Positions 1 through 7,862 of a stretch of DNA of 31,470 nucleotides are shown here, piece after piece. This stretch comes from RYN-431 sp036388295. Lineage in GTDB: Bacteria > Planctomycetota > Phycisphaerae > Tepidisphaerales > Tepidisphaeraceae. A model generated the notes under the pieces. The model ran no database searches. It was not told the origin of the DNA and saw only the letters and a program-made list of their open reading frames with translations. The position numbers were made by a program, and so were the translations under genes. Position 1 is the first letter of the stretch. Each line of letters opens with the position of its first letter. Location of the stretch: assembly GCA_036388295.1 (NCBI GenBank), contig DASVSC010000102.1, positions 1 through 31,470 on the forward strand. Direction: 5' to 3'.

Positions 1-1
1 C

Positions 2-427
2 GACTGGCGGCAGCAGCCGCGCGTGCGGCCGTATCCCATCGCCGCCCGGCCGACCACGCGGCCGAAGCCGACCACGCAGGAGGCGACGAACCGCCGGATC
101 AAGGCCCAGCGTCTGAACAAGCAGATCAAGGCCCAGCGGGCCGAGCGGGCGGCCCGGCTGGCGCAAAAACAGCGCAAGCTCCGCAAGCAACGCCGCGCCA
201 CCACGCAGGCCGCCCCGACGCAATCGGCACCGGCCCCCGTCGCCCCCAATTCGCCCCAGACTTCACCTCAGACTTCACCCCAGACGTCACCCCCGCCGGC
301 CACGCGGCCGGCTTCGCCCGCGGCGTGGGGTTTGCCCCGGCCCGGCTTCGACTGGCCCCGAGTCGGGTATATCGAGCGCCCCGCCGGCTTCCCATCGCCC
401 GGGCCGGTGCGTAGCATGCCCGCCTGA
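2..427 (+). CDS. C-terminal part of a basic low-complexity protein (5' truncated by window edge)
   Basis: The reading frame is open from the window edge, so this is probably the C-terminal end of a longer protein; a GTG at 23 could also be an internal start. The visible part is very rich in Arg, Lys, Gln, Ala and Pro. A basic stretch (about residues 20-60 counted from the GTG) is probably helical, and is followed by a Pro/Thr/Ser/Gln segment with three tandem QTSP units encoded by an imperfect DNA tandem repeat near 259-290. No enzymatic domain is visible. The composition suggests a disordered, possibly nucleic-acid-binding or surface-exposed tail. I do not recognise the family. The GC-rich frame is also open on the opposite strand, so coding direction rests on the start-to-edge openness and on co-orientation with the next gene. 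Confidence 0.45.
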   Translation, partial: DWRQQPRVRPYPIAARPTTRPKPTTQEATNRRIKAQRLNKQIKAQRAERAARLAQKQRKLRKQRRATTQAAPTQSAPAPVAPNSPQTSPQTSPQTSPPPATRPASPAAWGLPRPGFDWPRVGYIERPAGFPSPGPVRSMPA

Positions 428-433
428 TGTCGG

Positions 434-471
434 CCCCGGGCGATCCCGGGGCAGGGCCGCTCGGGCGGCCC
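434..471. terminator. Two tandem GC hairpins after the first gene
   Basis: Seven bases after the stop at 425-427 lie two perfect 7-bp stems with 4-base loops: CCCCGGG/CCCGGGG around CGAT (434-451) and GGGCCGC/GCGGCCC around TCGG (454-471). No T-run follows, so this is not a classical intrinsic terminator. It may still be an RNA 3'-end or termination structure between the first gene and the glycosyltransferase at 527. Confidence 0.35.
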
Positions 472-526
472 CGCCGGTACGGAAGATCGACCACGTCCCC
501 GGGTGGGTGCCTGAAGCGCCGGATCA

Positions 527-2404
527 ATGTCTTTAGAAGTCATGGACGACGCCCTCCGCTGTCCCGCCCTGCCCGACCCGTTGGCCCCGCCGGCCTTTGA
601 CCGCGCCCGCGTCCGCCGTTGGGCCGTGCTGACGGCCGCGATCATGCTCGGGGCCTACCTGTTGCTGCAGAACCCGTACTGGGTTCCTGGCGGTGACAGC
701 GATTTTTACGTCAGCGTCGCCCGCTCGATGGCGCGCGGCGAAGGCTTCCGCTACAACGGCCAACCCGTCGCCATCAGCCCGCCCGGCTGGCCGTGGGTGA
801 TGGCGCAGGTGATGAAGATCACGCCGACCTTCACCGCCCTGAAGCTGACGGCCATGCTGAGCATGTACGGGTCGCTGCTGGTCGGCTACTTCATCGCGCT
901 GCGGTTCCTGCGCCCGAGCGCCGCCGCCACGGCGACCGTGCTGGCGGCCCTGCTGATGCCGGTCTACAGCCTGACGTATTTCCTGCACAGCGAAGGCGTT
1001 TACTGCCTGCTCAGCGCGGTCGCGCTGCTGCTGGCGTTCCGCCTGCGTGAGGGCCGCGGCGGGCGGGTGCATGTCGCGGCGTTGCTGGCGCTGTGCGTGA
1101 CGCTGCCGCTGGTGCGATGGGCGGGCATCTTCCAACTCGCCCCGATCGCGGCGGTACTGATCAGCGGCCCGCGCGGAATGGCGATAACGCAGCGGCACTG
1201 GAAGACGGCGATCGCCTGCTGCCTGCTCATTATTGGGACGTGGATCGGCACGCGCCAGGTCCTGTCGCTGACCCAGGAAGAACAGGCCGCGGTGGCGGAG
1301 GTCGGCGGTGACGCGGGCGGCGACGTCGACATCACCGAGCAACCGTCGGAAGTGAAAAACGTCGATATCCTGACTCTGCCCAAAGACGCCAAGCACGGCA
1401 TGGTGCGCGAGTACTTCAACCGGACGGTCAAAAGCGGCAAGTGGTTCAGCTGGCTGCTCTGGCAGCCCACGCGGTTCGTGCAAATCAGCAGGCCGGCTGA
1501 CTTTCTTGTCGGCGTCGTCGGCTGGGGCGTGATCGTCATGCTCGGCTACCTGGCCGTCGTCGAAGCGCGGCGCGGCGAGTGGCTGTGGGTGTCGCTGGCG
1601 CTCTACACCGGCGGGATCTGCCTGAACTGGGACAACGTCAACAGCCGCTATTTCGTGCCCGTGGCCCCGCTGATCATCGTCGGCCTGCTGCTGGCGACGC
1701 GCCGGCTCGGGTCGGCGTATCCGCTGCCGACGTTCGATCTATGGAAATGGCTCCGGCGCGGGCTGGTTTATTCGATTCTGCTGTGCAACCTGGCGATGTT
1801 CGGCGTGGACGTGATCGTGATGCGCTCCAATCGGTTCTACGAAACCTTCGAAGCCGGGCAGCACAAGGACCTGATCGCGGCGGCCCGGTTCCTGATGTCG
1901 CTCTCGCCCCAGCCGCCGGTGCCCGCCACAATGCCAGCGACGATGACCGCCGCGACACAAACGACTAGGCCCGCCAGCCAGCCGACCATCGCCTACCGCC
2001 CCGAAAACGGCGACGTGCTGGTCAACGAGCGCTACGAAAACCTCGGCAGGCCCAAAAGCAGCAAGGCCGGCAGCCGGGCGATGGTGCTGCTGACCGACCG
2101 CTACATTCGGCCACTGGACGGCAAGGTCACGCGCGTGGTCCGCCCGCCGCCCAAGATCAACGCGCTGACCAAGATCATGCGTGCGCGTAAGACCGAATGG
2201 TATTTCGCCCAGGCCCCCGCCGTGCCGTGGCGGCTCTGGCATTTTCGTGTGCCGGACTGGCTCTATCGGCGGCTGAGCAATGACGATGCGCAGACGCCCA
2301 GCGGCGGGTGGGCCCTTTACTACTTCGACCGGAACACCTCCACCTTCACGCAGTACCCGTTCCCGCCGGCCGAGAATTGGCCGACGCGGGTGCCGGGCAT
2401 GTGA
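527..2404 (+). CDS. GT-C type membrane glycosyltransferase (ArnT/PMT-like, GT39/GT83 superfamily)
   Basis: This 625-residue polytopic membrane protein probably transfers a sugar from a polyprenyl-phosphate donor at the outer face of the inner membrane. The first membrane helix is at about residues 31-48. It is followed by a loop with an acidic D57-S-D59 motif and then YVSVARSMARGEG and SPPGWPW, the arrangement seen in first loops of ArnT/PMT-like GT-C enzymes. Repeated hydrophobic segments run to about residue 430. The C-terminal 190 residues are soluble, contain an Ala/Thr/Pro-rich linker (about 465-490), and are presumably periplasmic. ATG 527 lacks a clear Shine-Dalgarno; a second ATG at 542 is possible. 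A GT9 gene starts 26 bases after its stop, suggesting co-transcription in an envelope glycan pathway. The exact substrate cannot be read from sequence. Confidence 0.72.
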   Translation: MSLEVMDDALRCPALPDPLAPPAFDRARVRRWAVLTAAIMLGAYLLLQNPYWVPGGDSDFYVSVARSMARGEGFRYNGQPVAISPPGWPWVMAQVMKITPTFTALKLTAMLSMYGSLLVGYFIALRFLRPSAAATATVLAALLMPVYSLTYFLHSEGVYCLLSAVALLLAFRLREGRGGRVHVAALLALCVTLPLVRWAGIFQLAPIAAVLISGPRGMAITQRHWKTAIACCLLIIGTWIGTRQVLSLTQEEQAAVAEVGGDAGGDVDITEQPSEVKNVDILTLPKDAKHGMVREYFNRTVKSGKWFSWLLWQPTRFVQISRPADFLVGVVGWGVIVMLGYLAVVEARRGEWLWVSLALYTGGICLNWDNVNSRYFVPVAPLIIVGLLLATRRLGSAYPLPTFDLWKWLRRGLVYSILLCNLAMFGVDVIVMRSNRFYETFEAGQHKDLIAAARFLMSLSPQPPVPATMPATMTAATQTTRPASQPTIAYRPENGDVLVNERYENLGRPKSSKAGSRAMVLLTDRYIRPLDGKVTRVVRPPPKINALTKIMRARKTEWYFAQAPAVPWRLWHFRVPDWLYRRLSNDDAQTPSGGWALYYFDRNTSTFTQYPFPPAENWPTRVPGM

Positions 2405-2429
2405 TCGGCCGACGGGCGAAGACGAACCA

Positions 2430-3533
2430 ATGGCCGATGCATCCTCCACTTCTTCGCCGACGATTGTCATCCCCGTCGTCGCCGGCATCGGCAACGCGCT
2501 GATGGCCGAGCCGGCCGTGCGGCAGTTGCGGGCCGGGCTGCCGCGGGCGCGCGTCGTCGTGTTGGCCATGATCGCACCGATGGCAGCGGTGTTCGGCGGC
2601 ATCGCGGGCGTGGAGACGATTGTCACCGGACGGGGGATGAAAAACCTGCTCCGCGGCGTCCGCACCACGCGCGGCGTGAAGCCCGATGTTTACCTGATTC
2701 CGTTCCCGTCCAACCGCTGGCAGTACAACGCCCTAGCCACCGCCAGCGGCGCGCGGCGCGTGATCCTGCACGGCTACCCTGTCGGCCGATTCTCGGCGCT
2801 CGGCTTTCTGCACAACGACCGCGTGCCGGCCGACCGTGGGCTGCACGACGTGGTCCAGAACCTGCGCCTGCTCGAGCCGCTGGGCCTGAATCCCGACTAC
2901 GCCGACGTCCCCCGTTTCACCCCGACCCCCGCCGAAGCCGCGACGGCCGAGGCCACGTTGCGCGACATGGGCTTGTGCGAGGGTCCGTTCGTCGCCGTCC
3001 ATGCCGGCAGCGCCAAGACGATCCTGGCCACCGCCAAGCGTTGGCCGGGCCAGAAGTACGCTCAACTGGTGCAGGCGATCGCCCGCGAGACGAGGCAGAA
3101 CGTGCTAATCGTCGAAGGCCCCGACGAGGCCGGCGTCACGCAAGACATCGTGCAGCACTGCGAAAATCTGGATCGCATTCACACGCTGAAACTGGTCGGC
3201 CCGCTCGGCGAGTCGGCGGCGGTGCTGGCGCGATCGTCGTTCTATGTCGGCACCGATTCCGGCCTGGCCCATCTCACCGCCGCCGTGGGCCGCCGTGCGG
3301 TGACGCTGTTCGCCCCTGCCGACCCCGACCGCGTCTGCCCCGCCGGCCAGCGTGACCTCGTCGTCCAGCCGCCCGACGGCCGGGCGGCGTCGTTTCTCTA
3401 TCCTTATCAGGCAACGAAGCCGAAGCTGCCGCCGGAAGAACTGGGGCGAATCAACACGATCACCGTCGAACAGGTGATGGCGAAGGTGCAGCAGGCGGCG
3501 GGCAATGCGTTAGCCGCAGATGGACGCCGATGA
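2430..3533 (+). CDS. Glycosyltransferase family 9 protein (ADP-heptose:LPS heptosyltransferase-like)
   Basis: This is a 367-residue GT-B enzyme of family 9, likely adding heptose or a related sugar to an envelope glycolipid on the cytoplasmic side. The N-terminal half begins with the typical strand-turn TIVIPVVAGIGNALMAEPAV (residues 11-30). The C-terminal half has VAVHAGSA (188-195) followed by KRWP, and the family signature GTDSGLAHL (274-282) with LFAPADP after it, which forms the nucleotide-sugar pocket. The frame is open 50 codons upstream, but those residues lie inside the preceding gene and are low complexity, so ATG 2430 is preferred. The last residues (AADGRR) and the stop are encoded by a degenerate 10-bp tandem repeat, so the 3' end may have been reshaped. 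The acceptor is unknown. Confidence 0.85.
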   Translation: MADASSTSSPTIVIPVVAGIGNALMAEPAVRQLRAGLPRARVVVLAMIAPMAAVFGGIAGVETIVTGRGMKNLLRGVRTTRGVKPDVYLIPFPSNRWQYNALATASGARRVILHGYPVGRFSALGFLHNDRVPADRGLHDVVQNLRLLEPLGLNPDYADVPRFTPTPAEAATAEATLRDMGLCEGPFVAVHAGSAKTILATAKRWPGQKYAQLVQAIARETRQNVLIVEGPDEAGVTQDIVQHCENLDRIHTLKLVGPLGESAAVLARSSFYVGTDSGLAHLTAAVGRRAVTLFAPADPDRVCPAGQRDLVVQPPDGRAASFLYPYQATKPKLPPEELGRINTITVEQVMAKVQQAAGNALAADGRR

Positions 3534-3544
3534 ACGCAGATCAG
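3515..3544 (+). repeat. Degenerate 10-bp tandem repeat overlapping a stop codon
   Basis: There are three consecutive 10-mers: CGCAGATGGA, CGCCGATGAA and CGCAGATCAG. The second contains the TGA stop of the GT9 gene (3531-3533). It resembles dispersed short repeats that sit at gene 3' ends in some planctomycete-type genomes (recollection, not checked). Confidence 0.6.
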
Positions 3545-3569
3545 ATTCAACTCGGTGCAAGGGAGTCAG

Positions 3570-3635
3570 CGGCCGTCTGGTTCCCTCTCCCGGTACGCCG
3601 GGAGAGGGTTAGGGTGAGGGCCGAGCGTCGAACGA
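3570..3635. repeat. CCCTCTCCCGGT-family palindromic repeat, copy 1
   Basis: The core palindrome is at 3583-3608 (CCCTCTCCCGG, short centre, CCGGGAGAGGG). It has a conserved left flank (GGCCGTCTGGTT) and right flank (TTAGGGTGAGGGCCGAGCG). Related copies lie at 7786-7811, 23869-23907 and 24005-24043. It fills most of the gap between the GT9 gene and the flippase-like gene; nothing else is visible in that gap. Confidence 0.85.
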
Positions 3636-3696
3636 CGCAAGTCGCCGCACGCCGTCGCGGGTGTTTGAACGGGCGAGGAGATCAGGGGCCGGCTGA

Positions 3697-4698
3697 ATGA
3701 CCGACCTTGCCCCCGAACCGATCGCCATTCCCGCGCCGCCGAGGAAGCGGCGTTTAGTAAATCTCATCAAGCTTGCCCTGCTGCTGCTCGTGCTGGCACT
3801 CGTTGGCCGCGTGCTGTTCAAGCAGTGGCAGCAGATCGCCGCCAATGACATCCCGGTACAGGTCCGCCCGCTGCCGTTAGTCGGCGCGGCGTTGTTGTTG
3901 ATGAGCGTCGCCCTTATCCAGGCCGTCAGCTATCGCACGCTGTTGGGCGCGTACGCGACGGCCCCGCTGTGGCGGGCGATGCCGACGATCGCCTGGGTGC
4001 CGCCGATGGGCAAATACATCCCCGGCGGCGCGGTCATCGCGGCCGTCGCGATGCTGCGGAAACTGAACATCCCCGTCGGCGTCGCCGTGGCGGTCGTGCT
4101 GGTCCAGGACGGCTTGGCCCAGCTGGCCGGCCTGATCGTCTCCGCGCCGCTGCTCTGGTGGCAGCCGGTGATGGAGCGCGTGCCGTGGGCGCGGTTCGTC
4201 GCCGTTCCCGCCATTCTCGCCGCGGCAGTCTGTTTATGGCCGGCCGTGTTTGCGTTCGGGGTCAACACGCTGTTGGGCCTGCTGAAGCGTCCGCCCCTGC
4301 CGCGCATGCCGAGCATGAAGCAGTACGCCGTCCCGATGGCGTGCGCGTTCGGCCAATGGGTGCTGCACGGAGCGGCGCTCGGCTTCATCGTCCAAAGCGT
4401 CACCGGCCAATCGCCGTGGCCGCACTTCCTGCTCTTGATGAGCTTCGCGGCGTTGTCGCAGACGCTCGGCTATCTCGCCGTCTTCGCCCCCGGCGGCCTC
4501 GGCGTGCGCGAGGCGGTGCTGCTGGCCTGCCTGACCCCGCTACCGGGCGTCGGCCCGCTGGCGGCGGTGATCGTGCCGATCCGGGCGGTGGCGCAGGTGA
4601 TCGTCGACCTGACGATGGGGGCGATCGGGCTGAGCGTCATCTGGTCCACACGTGCGGACCGTGATTTTGACGAAACGCCACGTCAGCCGGTAGCGTAG
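3697..4698 (+). CDS. Flippase-like membrane protein (lysylphosphatidylglycerol synthase TM region / UPF0104 family)
   Basis: This 333-residue polytopic membrane protein has the MprF/AglD-type transmembrane domain but no cytoplasmic aminoacyltransferase domain. A basic N-terminus (PRKRR, 15-19) is followed by a first helix at about 23-41 and roughly seven further hydrophobic segments. Family signatures are visible: GKYIPGG (105-111) and APGGLGVREA (264-273), followed by a helix with ACLTPLPG. Members lacking the synthase domain are often placed beside glycosyltransferases and are suspected of moving lipids or lipid-linked intermediates across the membrane, which suits its neighbours here. A modest AGGGG lies 8 bases before ATG 3697. 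The substrate is unknown. A lipoprotein gene follows after 22 bases, probably in the same transcript. Confidence 0.82.
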   Translation: MTDLAPEPIAIPAPPRKRRLVNLIKLALLLLVLALVGRVLFKQWQQIAANDIPVQVRPLPLVGAALLLMSVALIQAVSYRTLLGAYATAPLWRAMPTIAWVPPMGKYIPGGAVIAAVAMLRKLNIPVGVAVAVVLVQDGLAQLAGLIVSAPLLWWQPVMERVPWARFVAVPAILAAAVCLWPAVFAFGVNTLLGLLKRPPLPRMPSMKQYAVPMACAFGQWVLHGAALGFIVQSVTGQSPWPHFLLLMSFAALSQTLGYLAVFAPGGLGVREAVLLACLTPLPGVGPLAAVIVPIRAVAQVIVDLTMGAIGLSVIWSTRADRDFDETPRQPVA

Positions 4699-4710
4699 AT
4701 GCACTTTTAC

Positions 4711-4716
4711 AGGAGG
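4711..4716 (+). promoter_or_regulatory. Consensus Shine-Dalgarno for the lipoprotein gene
   Basis: AGGAGG lies 4 bases before ATG 4721 and fixes that start. It is notable because most genes in the window have no recognisable Shine-Dalgarno. Confidence 0.8.
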
Positions 4717-4720
4717 CCGA

Positions 4721-5461
4721 ATGGGCCGCGTCTCACTTGCATGGGTTTGCGCCGCCTGCGTCACGGCCGGTTGTTCGCGCTATGCCACACCCGGCGGCCC
4801 CGCGCCGATCGCGGCCCTCAGACAGACCGACAGCTATCTCCAGTCCTCCTACGAAGCCAAGCCCCTAGCCACGTTCCCGGCGTTCATCGCGATCGCCCGA
4901 GTCCAAGGCAACGACTATAAGTCGCGCACCGCGCAAAGCTACGGCCACGGCGCGTTTCGCATCGTGACCACGCGCGACGTAGAAAGTGACGCGGCAATCG
5001 GCCGCCTCAACGCGCTGCCCGGCGTCAGAGGCTTAGCGCCGCTGAACCGCATGCTCGTGCCGCTCAACCTGCAAAGCGAAGACGACCTCCGCCGCGCCGC
5101 CGCCCGGCTAAAGTCGGACATGCTGCTAATGTACACGTTCGACACGCAGTTTTACGTCAAAGACTTCGCCGCGCCGGTGACGCTGATCTCGCTGGGGCTT
5201 TCGCCCAACCGCCGGGCGTACGTCACGACCACCGCCAGCGCGGTGCTGATCGACACGCGGAGCGGGTTCGTTTACGGCGGTGCGGAAGCGACGGCCAAAT
5301 CGGATCAGTTGGCCAACGGCTGGACGAGCGAAGACGCTATTGACGACACGCGGCTGCGGACGGAGAAAGAAACATTCGAGAAGCTGGTGGGCGAGCTCGA
5401 AAAGGCGTGGCCGGACGTCGTGAAGCAGCACGCCCAGCCGGCGACGCAGCCGCAGCCTTGA
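4721..5461 (+). CDS. Hypothetical lipoprotein
   Basis: This is a 246-residue protein with a short N-terminal hydrophobic segment ending in T-A-G-C18, a plausible but not ideal lipobox (Thr at -3 where Leu is usual). It is probably lipid-anchored in the inner or outer membrane. The remainder alternates predicted strands and helices: a segment resembling an anchoring or assembly domain (FPAFIAIARVQ at about 50-60), then LLMYTFDTQF and a beta-rich stretch with VLIDTRSGFVYGG, and a C-terminal charged helix. This layout resembles lipoproteins of unknown function in which a DTRSG-type strand precedes a conserved turn. I do not recognise a named domain. The start is fixed by AGGAGG at 4711. It follows the envelope-glycan genes directly, which suggests, but does not show, an envelope role. 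Confidence 0.7.
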   Translation: MGRVSLAWVCAACVTAGCSRYATPGGPAPIAALRQTDSYLQSSYEAKPLATFPAFIAIARVQGNDYKSRTAQSYGHGAFRIVTTRDVESDAAIGRLNALPGVRGLAPLNRMLVPLNLQSEDDLRRAAARLKSDMLLMYTFDTQFYVKDFAAPVTLISLGLSPNRRAYVTTTASAVLIDTRSGFVYGGAEATAKSDQLANGWTSEDAIDDTRLRTEKETFEKLVGELEKAWPDVVKQHAQPATQPQP

Positions 5462-5562
5462 AGACTGGATGATCCCATTGGTAGCGCGTGATGATATTCA
5501 GCCGCGACGCTATGCGTCGCGCGGGAACCATCTGCCACGTAGGGAACGAGAAAATCGGGTGC

Positions 5563-5625
5563 GGTAGCCGCGGGGCTTGCCCCGCGCGTTTCGCCGGCAC
5601 GCCCGGGGCGAGCCCCGCGGCTACC
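5563..5625. repeat. 26-bp inverted repeat between convergent genes
   Basis: The left arm (5563-5588, beginning GGTAGCCGCGGGGC) and right arm (5600-5625, ending GCCCCGCGGCTACC) pair over 26 bp with two mismatches and an 11-base loop. It lies between the convergent lipoprotein and GT2 genes, where a bidirectional terminator would be expected. A smaller hairpin, GCGACGC/GCGTCGC around TAT, is at 5504-5520. Confidence 0.85.
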
Positions 5626-5670
5626 GAAAGAATTCACCGCATAGGAACGTTCACCTATGTCTCGCGGTCC

Positions 5671-6843
5671 TCACACCGCAGTCTTTTCCTGCGCCGACCG
5701 CGTGACGTGCACTTCCGTTTCGTGGTGCTCGGGCTGATGGCGGGCGCTGTGGAAAATCGGAGCCCACGCGTCGGCCATGGTTGGCAGGCCGCCGGGGTGG
5801 TTTTCGTCGGGCAGCGCGACCTTGATCGTCCGCTTGCTGCTGTAAATACGCCGGCGGGCCAGGTACAGCATTTCCTCGCTGATCTTGCGGTGCCGGCCCA
5901 TCATGTCGGCCAGGAGCGCCAGTGCGCCCATCAGGAACGACAGCACGAACAGAATGCCGCTGATGGTGATGAAGCTGGTGAACGGCGTGGTCTTTCGGAC
6001 GTAAGTCGCAATGCGTTCGCCGTTGGGGAGCGGGGTGATGATCCGGTCGGTGTTGAAGACGTACCAGCCGAGCACCCACGCGCCGAACAGCAGGCCGAGG
6101 CCGAACAGGATGCCCGCGATGCCGCCGAAGAACTTCAGCGGCTGGATGTCGCGCATCGCCCGCAGAATGATCGGCAATGAGTTCGTCGCGTACTTCACGA
6201 TGCTGCTGGCCACGCGGCTTTTGCCGTGCTCGCGCACGCCGCGCACCTTCAGTGGCACTTCCACGATCCGGCAGCCCTTGCTGAACAGATCGATAAAGCA
6301 TTCCTGCGTGTACGTGTAGCGCCCGAACAGCGTCATGCGGTAGGCGGCCTCGCGGTTGAACGCGCGGAAGCCGCAGCTGACGTCGCTGAACTGCGTGCCG
6401 CCGCAGACCCAGTTGATGATGTTGGTGACGACCCGGTTGCCCCAGAACTTCACGCCGGGCATGGTCGGGTGGAGCGACGGGTCTTTGAAGCGGCTGCAGG
6501 TGACGAAGTCGGCCTCGTCGCGGAGGATCGGCTGGATCAGGTGGACGATGTCGCCGCTGTTGAACTGTCCGTCGCCGTCGATGTTGACCATGATGTCGCC
6601 GCCGCGGCGCATCGCCCGGTCCATGCCCGTGCGGAACACGGTGCCCAGGCCGGGCCGGCCGTGGATATCCAGAACAATCGCGCCCGCTTCTTCGGCCAGC
6701 TCGGCGGTGCGGTCGCTGGAGCCGTCGTTGCAGACGATGACTTCGACTTCGCTGATGCCGGGGATTTCACGCGGGATGCCGCGGATCACGTCGCCGATCG
6801 TCTTTTCTTCGTTCAATGCGGGAATCGTGACGATCAGCTTCAT
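5671..6843 (-). CDS. GT2 glycosyltransferase, dolichyl/undecaprenyl-phosphate mannose synthase-like, with two C-terminal TM helices
   Basis: This 390-residue family 2 glycosyltransferase probably makes a polyprenyl-phosphate sugar at the cytoplasmic face. That product would be the kind of donor used by the GT-C enzyme at 527. The GT-A fold is clear: VTIPALNEEKTIGDVI (5-20), CNDGSSDRT (38-46), and the metal-binding D89-G-D91 within VNIDGDGQF. The acceptor-side segment SDVSCGFRAF is at 153-162. Two membrane helices lie at about 239-263 and 288-313, followed by a basic region and a 40-residue tail rich in His/Glu. A GGGAG (minus strand, 6851-6855) 7 bases upstream supports ATG 6843. It converges on the lipoprotein gene. 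Sugar identity is not readable. Confidence 0.85.
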   Translation of the reverse strand: MKLIVTIPALNEEKTIGDVIRGIPREIPGISEVEVIVCNDGSSDRTAELAEEAGAIVLDIHGRPGLGTVFRTGMDRAMRRGGDIMVNIDGDGQFNSGDIVHLIQPILRDEADFVTCSRFKDPSLHPTMPGVKFWGNRVVTNIINWVCGGTQFSDVSCGFRAFNREAAYRMTLFGRYTYTQECFIDLFSKGCRIVEVPLKVRGVREHGKSRVASSIVKYATNSLPIILRAMRDIQPLKFFGGIAGILFGLGLLFGAWVLGWYVFNTDRIITPLPNGERIATYVRKTTPFTSFITISGILFVLSFLMGALALLADMMGRHRKISEEMLYLARRRIYSSKRTIKVALPDENHPGGLPTMADAWAPIFHSARHQPEHHETEVHVTRSAQEKTAV

Positions 6844-6952
6844 AACGGAACTCCCAACGAATATCAGGGCGACACGGCATCCTAGCCGTCGACCGGGCGG
6901 GCTACAACAGAGACGATGGCGGCGGTCGGGCGTTACAGAAGAGCGAATGGAT

Positions 6953-7012
6953 GGTGGCTAGTAGTTAAAGAGACTCGAGAAAACTCTTTCCTCAGCTACT
7001 AGCCACCAGCCA
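6953..7012. repeat. GGTGGCT/AGCCACC inverted repeat module, copy 1
   Basis: A perfect 12-bp arm GGTGGCTAGTAG (6953-6964) pairs with CTACTAGCCACC (6996-7007), and an inner AAAGAG/CTCTTT stem lies at 6967-6989. The right side continues into CACTAGCTACCAGCC, which runs into the 3' end of the gene ending at 7013. The same outer module recurs at 8794-8980. Confidence 0.8.
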
Positions 7013-7732
7013 CTAGCTACCAGCCCTCTTCAGCATGCCGATGTACGCCCCGAACACGCCGCGAATCGGCTCGACGCGGCGGCTGAGGTTGCCGTCGGCG
7101 CCGAGGGTGATTGTATACAGTTTTCCCGGCTCGAACTCGCCCCACACGCCTTTTCCGACGGCCACTTTCACGCCCGCTTTTTTCTGGGCGTCCGGGTCGC
7201 GCTCCAGCTCCCAGAACCGCTGCCAGAGGGCGGCTTCGAACTTGCTGGCGGGCGAATCGCTGTCGCGGTAGAAGCGCGGGACGTTGCCGGGCGTGTCGAT
7301 GGCGTGGCCGCTTTCGGGCGACTGCTGGTCGCCGTACAGCCGCGTGAACAAGGCGATCGCGTGGCCGCGGAGCGGGTCGCCTTTCATGACGTAGTCGTGT
7401 TCGAACTCAATCACTTCGGCGTCCACGTGTACCTGCTTGCCGCTGACGCAAAACTCACGCGCGGGCAGGGTCTGGCCGTGGCGGTCGTATTCGACGAACA
7501 GCAGTGTCGTCTTGGTCTTATCGCCCTCGACTTTTTGTTCGGTGACGATCACGTCGGCCACACGGGTTTCGGTCGAAAGCCGCGTGACGACCTGTTCCAG
7601 TTCGCGCTTCTGCGTCTGCAATGCGGCCACTTGCCGGTCACTGGCCGTCCCCTGACGCCACCAGAACACCAGGGCCGTGGCAATGACGGCTAACGAAAAC
7701 GCGGTACCGACGCGCAACAGGAGTCGGAGCAT
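7013..7732 (-). CDS. Hypothetical membrane-anchored coiled-coil protein
   Basis: This 239-residue protein has an N-terminal membrane helix (about 5-25, LRVGTAFSLAVIATALVFWW), then a coiled-coil-like segment with Leu/Val heptads (about 35-58, QVAALQTQKRELEQVVTRL). A larger C-terminal soluble domain follows, probably periplasmic, with strands such as TLLFVEYD, an acidic loop, and conserved-looking WGEFEPGKLYTITLG near the end. I do not recognise the family. ATG 7732 is chosen because the longer frame (to 7855) would be translated out of a palindromic repeat at 7786-7811. The last two residues (GS) and the TAG stop are encoded in the neighbouring repeat module. It has no obvious partner; GT2 lies downstream on the same strand. 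Confidence 0.65.
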   Translation of the reverse strand: MLRLLLRVGTAFSLAVIATALVFWWRQGTASDRQVAALQTQKRELEQVVTRLSTETRVADVIVTEQKVEGDKTKTTLLFVEYDRHGQTLPAREFCVSGKQVHVDAEVIEFEHDYVMKGDPLRGHAIALFTRLYGDQQSPESGHAIDTPGNVPRFYRDSDSPASKFEAALWQRFWELERDPDAQKKAGVKVAVGKGVWGEFEPGKLYTITLGADGNLSRRVEPIRGVFGAYIGMLKRAGS

Positions 7733-7785
7733 CGATTCAATATCGGCTAGCGACTTCGATCGGCTTGAAAAAATGGCTTCGTGCT

Positions 7786-7811
7786 CCCTCTCCCGGTACG
7801 ACGGGAGAGGG
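7786..7811. repeat. CCCTCTCCCGGT-family palindrome, copy 2
   Basis: CCCTCTCCCGGT and its near-complement flank a short centre. The flank GAACCAGAGGCC (7811-7822) matches, in reverse orientation, the GGCC-TCTGGTTC flank of copy 1. It occupies the divergent promoter gap between the coiled-coil protein gene and the CDF gene. Confidence 0.85.
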
Positions 7812-7862
7812 AACCAGAGGCCACGATTCGACACCGTACCGCTTGCCGCGGACAATCACGAC

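Noticed and set aside
533..1483. Minus-strand frame opposite the GT-C enzyme
   Set aside because: It is a Gln/Arg/His-rich reverse-frame product with no domain, opposite a clear membrane protein.
7733..7855. Longer N-terminus for the coiled-coil membrane protein
   Set aside because: The extension would be translated from the CCCTCTCCCGGT palindrome and precedes the natural signal-anchor start.
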